A DNA stretch of 64,000 nucleotides from NCBI GenBank assembly GCA_945910005.1, contig OX246743.1, forward strand, positions 15,048,587 through 15,112,586, read 5' to 3'. The stretch is from Isoperla grammatica. Its lineage: Eukaryota > Arthropoda > Insecta > Plecoptera > Perlodidae. A program made the translations under genes and the position numbers. Position 1 is the stretch's first letter. Each line of letters begins with the position of its first letter. Below are positions 11,001-20,757 of this stretch, one piece after another. The notes beneath the pieces were generated by a model. It was not told the origin of the DNA and did not search any database. It saw only the letters and a list, made by a program, of their open reading frames with translations.

Positions 11001-13787
11001 GTTGCATGTGTTGCTCTCATGTCACTGACTAAGCGCAGGGTTTATTAAGTACAGTCACCTTCACAAGCGAGGAAACATGCGTTGTCTTCATATGTTGCAT
11101 AACGTGGCTCTCATGTCACTGACTTAGCGCAGGGTTTATCAAGTACAGTCACCGTCACAAGCGAGGAAACATGCGTTGTCCTTATATGTTGCATGTAGTT
11201 GCTCTCATGTCACTGACTAAGCGCAGAGTTTATCAAGTACAGTCACCTTCACAAGCGAGGAAACATGCGTTGTCCAAATATGTTGCATGTGTTGCTCTCA
11301 TGTCATTGACTTATTGCAGGGTTTATCAAGTACAGTCACCTTCACAAGCGAGGAAACATGCGTTGTCTTCATATGTTGCATGAAGTGGCTCTCATGTCAC
11401 TGACTTAGCGCAGGGTTTATCAAGTACGGTCACCGTCACAAGCGAGGAAACATGCGTTGTCCTTATATGTTGCATGTAGTTGCTCTCATGTCACTGACTT
11501 AGCGCAGAGTTTATCAAGTACAGTCACCTTCACAAGCGAGGAAACATGCGTTGTCTTCATATGTTGCAAGTAGTTGCTTTCATGTCACTGACTTAGCGCA
11601 GGGTTTATCAAGTACAGTCACCTTCACAAGCGAGGAAACATGAGTTGTCCTAATATGTTCAAGAAGTGGCTTTCATGTCACTGACTTAGCGCAGGGTTTA
11701 TCAAGTACAGTCACCTTCACAAGCGAGAAAACATGCGTTGTCCTCATATGTTGCATGTAGTTGCTCTCATGTCACTGACTTAGCGCAGGGTTTATCACGT
11801 ACAGTCACCTTCACAAGCGAGAAAAAATGCGTTGTCTTCATATGTTGCATGAAGTGGCTTTCATATCACTGACTTAGCGCAGGGTTTATCAAGTACAGTC
11901 ACCGTCACAAGCGAAGAAACATTCGTTCTCTTCATATGTTGCATGTAGTTGCTCTCATGTCACTGACTTAGCGCAGGGTTTATCACGTACAGTCACTTTC
12001 ACAAGCGAGGAAACATGCGTTGTCCTCATATGTTGCATGAACTGGCCTTCTTATCACTGACTTAGCGCAGGGTATATCACGTACAGTAACTTTCCCAAGC
12101 GAGGAAACATGCGTTGTCTTCATATGTTGCATGTAGTTGCACTCATGTCACTGACTGAGCGCAGGGTTTATTACGTACAGTCACCGTCACAAGCGAGGAA
12201 ACATGCGTTGTCTTAAATTGTTGCATGTAGTTGCATTCATGTCACTGACTTAGCGTAGGGTTTATCTAGTACAGTCACCGTCACAAGCGAGGAAACATGC
12301 GTTGTCTTCATTGGTTGCATGTAGTTGCTTTTATGTCACTGACTTAGCGCAGGGTTTATCAAGTTCAGTCACCGTCACAAGCGAGAAAACATGCGTTGTC
12401 CTCATATGTTGCATGAACTGGCCTTCTTATCACTGACTTAGCGCAGGGTATATCACGTACAGTAACTTTCCCAAGCGAGGAAACATGCGTTGTCTTCATA
12501 TGTTGCATGTAGTTGCACTCATGTCACTGACTGAGCGCAGGGTTTATTACGTACAGTCACCGTCACAAGCGAGGAAACATGCGTTGTCTTTATATGTTGC
12601 ATGTAGTTGCTCTCATGTCACTGACTTAGCGCAGGGTTTATCAAGTACAGTCACCGTCACAAGCGAGGAAACATGCGTTGTCTTCATATGTTGCATGTAG
12701 TTGCTCTCATGTCACTGACTTAGCGCAGGGCTTATCAAGTACAGTCACCTTCACAAGCGAGAAAACATGCGTTGTCCTCATATGTTGCATGTAGTTGCTC
12801 TCATGTCACTGACTTAGCGCAGGGTTTATCAAGTACAGTCACCGTCACAAGCGAGGAAACATGCGTTGTATTCATATGTTGCATGTTGTTGCTCTCATGT
12901 CACTGACTTAGCGCAGGGTTCATCAAGTACAGTCACCTTCACAAGCGAGGAAACATGCGTTGTCCTCATATGTTGCATGTAGTTGCGGACATGTCACTGA
13001 CTTAGCGCAGGGTTTATCACGTACAGTCACCTTCACAAGCGAGGAAAAATGCGTTGTCTTCATATGTTGCATGAAGTGGCTTTTATATCACTGACTTTGC
13101 GCAGAGTTTATCAAGTACAGTCACCGTCACAAGCGAAGAAACATTCGTTCTCTTCATATGTTGCATGTAGTTGCTCTCATGTCACTGACTAAGCGCAGGG
13201 TTTATCACGTACAGTCACTTTCACAAGCGAGGAAACATGCGTTGTCTTAATTTGTTGCATGTAGTTGCTCTCATGTCACTGACTTAGCGTAGGGTTTATC
13301 TAGTACAGTCACCGTCGCAAGCGAGGAAACATGCGTTGTCTTCATTGGTTGCATGTAGTTGCTTTTATGTCACTGACTTAGCGCCGGGTTTATCAAGTTC
13401 AGTCACCGTCACAAGCGAGAAAACATGCGTTGTCTTCATATGTTGCATGAACTGGCCTTCTTGTCACTGACTTAGCGCAGGGTATATCATGTACAGTAAC
13501 TTTCCCAAGCGAGGAATTATGCGTTGTCTTCATATGTTGCATGTAGTAGCTCTCATGTCACTGACTTAGCGCAGGGTTTATCACGTACAGTCACCGTCAC
13601 AAGCGAGGAAACATGCGATGTCTTCATATGTTGCATGTAGTTGCTCTCATGTCACTGACTTAGCGCAGGGTTTATCAAGTACAGTCACCTTCACAAGCGA
13701 GGAAACATGCGTTGTCCTAACATGTTGCATGTAGTTGCTCTCATGTCACTGACTTAGCGCAGGGTTTATCAAGTACAGTTACCTTCA
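8060..13787 (+). repeat. Domain 1 tandem HOR, copy 2 (5,728 bp)
   Basis: This is the second copy of the 5.6-5.7 kb unit, starting exactly where copy 1 ends. It is nearly identical with scattered single-base differences, for example GTATTC for GTCTTC near 12,870. It retains one extra monomer near 10,072-10,165 (with GTTTTCTTAATTTG) that also occurs at about 2,091-2,184, so copy 1 probably lost it. A cluster of four differences at about 8,435-8,464 looks like a conversion patch. No coding sequence. Confidence 0.85.
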
Positions 13788-15600
13788 CAAGCGAGGAAAC
13801 ATGCATTGTCTTCATATGTTGCATGTAGTTGCTCTCATGTCACTGACTTAGCGCGGGGTTTATCAAGTACAGTCACCTTCACATGCGAGGAAACATGCGT
13901 TGTCTTCATATGTTGCATGTAGTTGCTCTCATGTCACTGACTTAGCGCAGGGTTTATCAAGTACAGTCACCTTCACAAGCGAGGAAACATGCTTTGTCTT
14001 CATATGTTGCATGTAGTTGCTCTCATGTCACTGACTTAGCGCAGGGTTTATCAAGTACAGTCACCGTCACAAGCGGGGAAACATGCGTTGTCCTAATATG
14101 TTGCATGTGTTGCTCTCATGTCACTGACTTAGCGCAGGGTTTATTAAGTACAGTCACCTTCACAAGCGAGGAAACATGCGTTGTCCAAATATGTTGCATG
14201 TGTTGCTCTCATGTCATTGACTTAGCGCAGGGTTTATCAAGTACAGTCACCTTCACAAGCGAGGAAACATGAGTTGTCCTAATATGTTCAAGAAGTGGCT
14301 TTCATGTCACTGACTTAGCGCAGGGTTTATCAAGTACAGTCACCTTCACAAGCGAGAAAACATGCGTTGTCCTCATATGTTGCATGTAGTTGCTCTCATG
14401 TCACTGACTTAGCGCAGGGTTTATCAAGTACAGTCACCGTCACAAGCGAGGAAACATGCGTTGTCTTCATATGTTGCATGTTGTTGCTCTCATGTCACTG
14501 ACTTAGCGCAGGGTTTATCAAGTACAGTCACCTTCACAAGCGAGGAAACATGCGTTGTCCTCATATGTTGCATGTAGTTGCGGTCATGTCACTGACTTAG
14601 CGCAGGGCTTATCACGTAGAGTCACCTTCACAAGCGAGGAAAAATGCGTTGTCTTCATATGTTGCATGAAGTGGCTTTCATATCACTGACTTTGCGCAGG
14701 GTTTATTAAGTACAGTCACCGTCACAAGCGAAGAAACATTCGTTCTCTTCATATGTTGCATGTAGTTGCTCTCATGTCACTGACTTAGCGCAGGGTTTAT
14801 CACGTACAGTCACTTTCACAAGCGAGGAAACATGCGTTGTCTTAATTTGTTGCATGTAGTTGCATTCATGTCACTGACTTAGCGTAGGGTTTATCTAGTA
14901 CAGTCACCGTCACAAGCGAGGAAACATGCGTTGTCTTCATTGGTTGCATGTAGTTGCTTTTATGTCACTGACTTAGCGCAGGGTTTATCAAGTTCAGTCA
15001 CCGTCACAAGCGAGAAAACATGCGTTGTCCTCATATGTTGCATGAACTGGCCTTCTTGTCACTGACTTAGCGCAGGGTATATCACGTACAGTAACTTTCC
15101 CAAGCGAGGAAACATGCGTTGTCTTCATATGTTGCATGTAGTTGCTCTCATGTCACTGACTTAGCGCAGGGTTTATCACGTACAGTCACCGTCACAAGCG
15201 AGGAAACATGCGATGTCTTCATATGTTGCATGTAGTTTCTCTCATGTCACTGACTTAGCGCAGGGTTATTCAAGTACAGTCACCTTTACAAGCGAGGAAA
15301 CATGCGTTGTCCTTATATGTTGCATGTAGTTGCTCTCATGTCACTGACTTAGCGCAGGGTTTATCAAGTACAGTCACCTTCACAAGCGAGGAAACATGCA
15401 TTGTCTTCATATGTTGCATGTAGTTGCTCTCATGTCACTGACTTAGCGCAGGGTTTATCAAGTACAGTCACCTTCACATGCGAGAAAACATGCGTTGTCT
15501 TCATATGTTGCATGTAGTTGCTCTCATGTCACTGACTTAGCGCAGGGTTTATCAAATACAGTCACCTTTACAAGCGAGGAAACATGCTTTGTCTTCATAT
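13788..15600 (+). repeat. Rearranged partial third copy of the domain 1 HOR
   Basis: From 13,788 the order follows the block at about 3,840-4,040 (GCATTG, then CACATGCGAGG, then GCTTTG monomers). It then jumps to the GCGGGGAAACATG / GTGTTGCTC monomers of about 5,230-5,300, then to the CATGAGTTGTCC monomer of about 5,911 and 11,640, and then to the GTTGCGGTCATG monomer of about 7,255. The subtypes are those of the 5.6-kb unit but whole groups of monomers are missing between them, as expected after several internal unequal exchanges. Local oddities are AGGGTTATTCAAG near 15,263 and CTCGAGTCACTGACTTCGC near 15,617. No gene. Confidence 0.65.
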
Positions 15601-16500
15601 GTTGCATGTAGTTGCTCTCGAGTCACTGACTTCGCGCAGGGTTTATCAAGTACAGTCACCGTCACAAGCGAGGAAACATGCGTTTTCCTAATATGTTGCA
15701 TGTATTGCTTTCATGTCACTGACTTAGCGCAGGGTTTATCAAGTACAGTCACCTTCACAAGCGAGGAAACATGCGTTGTCTTCATATTTTGCATGAAGTT
15801 GTTCTCATGTCACTGACTTAGCGCAGGGTTTATCAAGTACAGTCACCGTCACAAGCGAGGAAACATGCGTTGTCCTTATATGTTGCATGTAGTTGCTCTC
15901 ATGTCACTGACTTAGCGCAGAGTTTATCAAGTACAGTCACCTTCACAAGCGAGGAAACATGCGTTGTCTTCATATGTTGCAAGTAGTTGCTTTCATGTCA
16001 CTGACTAAGCGCAGGGTTTATCGAGTACAGTCACCTTCACAAGCGAGGAAACAAGCGTTGTCTTCATATGTTGCATGAAGTTGCTCTCATGTCACTGACT
16101 AAGCGCAGGGTTGATCAAGTACAGTCACCTTCACAAGCGAGGAAACATGCGTTGTCTTCATATGGTGCATGTAGTTGCTCTTATGTCACTGACTTAGCGC
16201 AGGGTTTATCAAGTACAGTCACCTTCACAAGCAAGGAAACATGCGTTGTCCTAATATGTTCAAGAAGTGGCTTTAATGTCACTGACTTAGCGCAGGGTTT
16301 ATCAAGTACAGTCACCTTCACAAGCGAGGAAACATGCGTTGTCCTAATATGTTCAAGAAGTGGCTTTCATGTCACTGACTTAGCGCAGGGTTTATCAAGT
16401 ACAGTCACCTTCACAAGCGAGACAACATGCGTTGTCTTCATATGTTGCATGTAGTTGCACTCATGTCACTGACTTAGCGCAGGGTTTATCACGTACAGTC
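15601..16500 (+). repeat. Transition between HOR domains
   Basis: Monomers here mix domain-1 types (GTCCTTATATG, GCAGAGTTTATC) with the first domain-2 types: ACAAGCGTTGTC near 16,052, the GACTAAGCGC variant, and the block of TTCAAGAAGTGG 93-bp monomers that later repeats at about 20.9, 27.0, 43.9, 47.6 and 53.8 kb. No abrupt breakpoint or foreign sequence is visible, so the change looks like a gradual handover inside one array rather than an insertion. Confidence 0.55.
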
Positions 16501-18303
16501 ACTTTCACAAGCGAGGAAACATGCGTTGTCTTCATTTGTTGCATGTAGTTGCTCTCATGTCACTGACTTAGCGTAGGGTTTATCTAGTACAGTCACCGTT
16601 ACAAGCGAAGAAACATGCGTTGTCTTCATTGGTTGCATGTAGTTGCTTTTATGTCACTGACTTAGCGCAGGGTTTATCAAGTTCAGTCACCGTCACAAGC
16701 GAGAAAACATGCGTTGTCCTCATATGTTGCATGAACTGGCCTTCATGTCACTGACTTAGCGCAGGGTATATCACGTACAGTAACCTTCCCAAGCGAGGAA
16801 TCATGTGTTGTCTTCATATGTTGCATGTAGTTGCTCTCATGTCACTGACTTAGCGCAGGGTTTATCACGTACAGTCACCGTCACAAGCGAGGAAACATGC
16901 GGTGTCTTCATATGTTGCATGTAGTTGCTCTCATGTCACTGACTTAGCGCAGGGTTTATCAAGTACAGTCACCTTCACAAGCGAGGAAACATGCGTTGTC
17001 CTAATATGTTCAAGAAGTGGCTTTTATGTCACTGACTTAGCGCAGGGTTTATCGAGTACAGTCACCTTCACAAGCGAGGAAACATGCGTTCTCCTAATAT
17101 GTTCAAGAAGTGGCTTTAATGTCACTGACTTAGCGCAGGGTTTATCAAGTACAGTCACCTTCACAAGCGAAGAAACATGCGTTGTCTTCATATGTTGCAT
17201 GTAGTTGCACTCATGTCACTGACTAAGCGCAGGGTTTATCAAGTACAGTCACCATCACAAGCGAGGAAACATGCGTTGTCTTCATATGTTGCATGTAGTT
17301 GCTCTCATGTCACTGACTTAGCGCAGGGTTTATCAAGTACAGTCACCATCACAAGCGAAGAAACATGCGTTGTCCTCATATGTTGCATGTAGTTGCGGTC
17401 ATGTCACTGACTTAGCGCAGGGTTTATCACGTACAGTCACCTTTACAAGCGAGGAAACATGCGTTGTCTTCATATGTTGCATGAAGTGGCTTTCATATCA
17501 CTGACTTACGCAGGGTTTATTAAGTACAGTCACCGTCACAAGCGAGGAAACATTCGTTCTCTTCATATGTTGCATGTAGTTGCTCTCATGTCACTGACTA
17601 AGCGCAGGGTTTATCAAGTACAGTCACCTTCACAAGCGAGGAAACATGCGTTGTCTTCATATGTTGCATGTAGTTGCTCTTATGTCACTGACTTAGCGCG
17701 GGGTTTATCAATTACAGTCACCTTCACAAGCGAGGAAACATGCGTTGTCCTAATATGTTCAAGAAGTTGCTTTCATGTCACTGACTAAGCGCAGGGTTTA
17801 TCAAGTACAGTCACCTTTACAAGCGAGGAAACATGCGTTGTCCTAATATGTTCAAGAAGTGGCTTTTATGTCACTGACTTAGCGCAGGGTTTATCAAGTA
17901 CAGTCACCTTCACAAGCGAGGAAACATGCGTTGTCTTTATATGTTTCATGTAGTTGCACTCATGTCACTGACTTAGCGCAGGGTTTATCAAGTACAGTCA
18001 CCGTCACAAGCGAGGAAACATGCTTTGTTTTCATATGTTGCATGTAGTTGCTCTCATGTCACTGACTTAGCGCAGGGTTTATCATTTACAGTCACCTTCA
18101 AAAGCGAGGAAACATGCGTTGCCCTCATATGTTGCATGTAGGTTCTCTCATGTCACTGACTTAGCGCAGGGTTTATCAAGTACAGTGACCTTCACAAGCG
18201 AGGAAACATGCGTTGTCTTCATATGTTGCATGTAGTTGCTCTCATGTCACTGACCTAGCGCAGGGTTTATCAAGTACAGTCACCTTCACAAGCGAGGGAA
18301 CAT

Positions 18304-18397
18304 GCGTTGTCTTCATATGTTGCATGTAGTTGCTCTCATGTCACTGACTTAGCGCAGGGTTTATCAAGTACAGTCACCTTCACAAGCGAGGAAACAT
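18304..18397 (+). repeat. Representative consensus monomer (94 bp)
   Basis: This copy matches the commonest base at essentially every position and serves as a reference (monomer position 1 = G of GCGTTGTCTT). Composition is about 45% GC. Landmarks: CATATG at 11-16, GCATGT at 19-24, a GTCACTGAC dyad at 37-45, TGACTTAGC at 42-50, GGGTTTATC at 54-62, GTACAGTCACC at 65-75, AAGCGAGGAAACAT at 81-94. Frequent two-state sites are position 64 (A or C, the C making CACGTA), position 76 (T or G, the G making CCGTCAC) and position 47 (T, sometimes A or C). Combinations of these variants define the subtypes that mark higher-order repeats. Confidence 0.9.
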
Positions 18398-19410
18398 GCG
18401 TTGTCTTCATATGTTGCATGTAGTTGCTCTCATGTCACTGACTTAGCGCATGGTTTATCAAGTACAGTCACCGTCACAAGCGAGAAAACATGCGTTGTCT
18501 TCATATATTGCATGTAGTTAATCTCATGTCACTGACTTAGCCCAGGGTTTATCATGTACAGTTACCGTGACAAGCGAGGAAACATGCGTTGTCTTCATAT
18601 GTTGCATGTAGTTGCTCTCATGTCACTGACTTAACGCAGGGTTTATCAAGTACAGTCACCTTCAAAAGCGAGGAAACATGCGTTGTCTTCATATGTTGCA
18701 TGTAGTTGCTCTCATGTCACTGACTTAGCGCAGGGTATATCAAGTACAGTCACCTTCACAAGCGAGGATACATGCGTTTGCTTCATATGTTGCATGAAGT
18801 TGCTCTCATGTCACTGACTTAGCGCAGGGTTTATTAAGTACAGTCACCGTCACAAGCGAGGAAACATGCGTTGTCCTAATATGTTGCATGTAGTTGCTCT
18901 CATGTCACTGACTCAGCGCAGGGTTTATCAAATACAGTCACCGTCACAAGCGAGGAAACATGCGTTGTCCTAATATGTTGCATGTAGTTGCTCTCATGTC
19001 ACTGACTTAGCGCAGGGTTTATCAAGTACAGTCACCGTCACAAGCGAGGAAACATGCGTTGTCTTCATATGTTGCATGTAGTTGCTCTCATGTCACTTAC
19101 TTAGCGCAGGGTTTATCAAGTACAGTCACCTTCACAAGCGAGGAAGCATGCGTTGTCTTCATATGTTGCATGGTGTTGCTCTCATGTCACTGACTTTGCG
19201 CAGGGTTTATCAAGTACAGTCACCGTCACAAGCGAGGAAACATGCGTTGTCCTCATATGTTGCATGTAGTTGCTCTCATGTCACTGACTTAGCGCAGGGT
19301 TTATCAAGTACAGTCACCGTAACAAGCGAGGAAACATGCGTTGTCTTCATATGTTGCATGTAGTTGCTCTCATGTCACTGACTTAGCGCAGGGTTTATCA
19401 AGTACAGTCA

Positions 19411-19504
19411 CCGTTTTAAGCGAGCAAACATGCACTGTCTTCATATGTTGCGTGTAGTTGCTTTCATCTCATTGACTTAGCGCAGGGTTTATCACGTACA
19501 GTCA
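19411..19504 (+). repeat. Landmark monomer of domain 2 (CCGTTTTAAGCGAGC type)
   Basis: First of eleven copies of the most divergent recurrent monomer: TTTTAAG replaces TCACAAG, then GCAAACATGCACTG, GTTGCGTGTAG, and CATCTCATTGAC in place of CATGTCACTGAC. Copies start at 19,411, 22,318, 32,820, 37,510, 42,294, 45,767, 49,332, 52,485, 55,580, 58,733 and 63,337. None is found in the first 15 kb. It occurs once per unit and is the best ruler for HOR structure in domain 2. Confidence 0.88.
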
Positions 19505-20757
19505 CCGTAACAAGCGAGAAAACATGCGTTGTCTTCATATGTTGCATGTAGTTGCTCTCATGTCACTGACTTAGCGCAGTGTTTATCACGTACAGTCACC
19601 GTAACAAGCGAGGAAACATGCGTTGTCTCCCTATGTTGCATGTAGTTGCTCTTATGTCACTGACTTAGCGCAGGGGTTATCAAGTACAGTCACCTTCACA
19701 AGCGAGAAAACATGCGTTGTCCTCATATGTTGCATGAACTGGCCTTCATGTCACTGACTTAGCGCAGGGTATATCACGTACAGTAACTTTCCCAAGCGAG
19801 GAAACATGTGTTGTCTTCATATGTTGCATGTAGTTGCTCTCATGTCACTGACTTAGCGCAGGGTTTATCACGTACAGTCACCGTCACAAGCGAGGAAACA
19901 TGCGGTGTCTTCATATGTTGCATGTAGTTGCTCTCATGTCACTGACTTAGCGCAGGGTTTATCAAGTACAGTCACCTTCACAAGCGAGGAAACATGCGCT
20001 GTCCTAATATGTTGCATGTAGTTGCTCTCATGTCACTGACTTAGCGCAGGGTTTATCAAGTACAGTCACCTTCACAAGCGAGGAAACATGCATTGTCTTC
20101 ATATGTTGCATGAAGTTGCTCTCATGTCACTGACTTAGCGCAGGGTTTATCAAGTACAGTCACCTTCACATGCGAGGAAACATGCGTTGTCTTCATATGT
20201 TGCATGTACTTGCTTTCATGTCACTGACTTAGCGCAGGGTTTATCAAGTACAGTCACCTTCACAAGCGAGGAAACATGCTTTGTCTTCATATGTTGCATG
20301 TAGTTACTCTCATGTCACTGACTTAGCGCAGGTTTATCAAGTACAGTCACCTTCACAAGCGAGGAAACATGCGTTGTCCTAATATGTTCAACAAGTGGCT
20401 TTCATGTCACTGACTTAGCGCAGGGTTTATCAAGTACAGTCACCTTCACAAGCGAGGAAACGTGCATTGTCCTTATATGTTCAAGAAGTGGCTTTCATGT
20501 CACTGACTTAGCGCAGGGTTTATCAAGTACAGTCACCTTCACAAGCGAGGAAACATGCGTTGTCTTTATATGTTGCATGTAGTTGCTCTTATGTCACTGA
20601 CTTAGCGCAGGGTTTATCAAGTACAGTCACGGTCACAAGCGAGGAAACATGCGTTGTCTTCATATGTTGCAAGTAGTTGCTTTCATGTCACTGACTTAGC
20701 GCAGGGTTAATAAAGTACAGTCACCTTCACAAGCGAGGAAACAAGCGTTGTCTTCAT

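Larger units (their letters stand above)
1..15600 (+). repeat. Higher-order repeat domain 1
   Basis: Domain 1 is defined by monomer combinations absent or rare further right: TCTTAATTTG followed by GTAGGGTTTATCTAG, the 93-bp GCATGTGTTGCTC monomer, and GCGATG next to an AACTGGCC monomer. The domain-2 landmark CCGTTTTAAGCGAGC is absent. Internal offsets between corresponding variants are 2,064 bp, 2,347 bp and 5,634/5,728 bp. These equal whole numbers of monomers once 93-bp members are counted (for example 2,347 = 22 x 94 + 3 x 93). The right edge is gradual, around 15.6-16.4 kb, because several subtypes are shared with domain 2. Confidence 0.75.
16501..20757 (+). repeat. Older copy of the 4.7-kb domain 2 HOR
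   Basis: This segment runs parallel to about 29.7-34.2 kb. The offset is 13,222 bp at the CTTTCAC / TCTTCATTTG monomer (16,501 and 29,723) and 13,410 bp from about 17,459 on (30,869). Two monomers (188 bp) are therefore absent here or gained there. It includes the one-base-deleted CTGACTTACGCAGG monomer (near 17,504), the GTTAATCTC and GGATACATGCG monomers (18.5-18.8 kb), a TGACTCAGC variant (18,909-18,917) and the CCGTTTTAAGCG landmark (19,411). No gene. Confidence 0.65.

Noticed and set aside
16068..16454. Cysteine-rich secreted or toxin-like repeat peptide
   Set aside because: The cysteines come from the words TGTAGTTGC and ATATGTTGC of the monomer; the 31-residue period equals 93 bp; there is no signal peptide and no conserved cysteine spacing independent of the DNA repeat.
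15601..16500. Sharp breakpoint or insertion between the two domains
   Set aside because: Shared subtypes continue across the zone in normal register; no single base position separates the domains.
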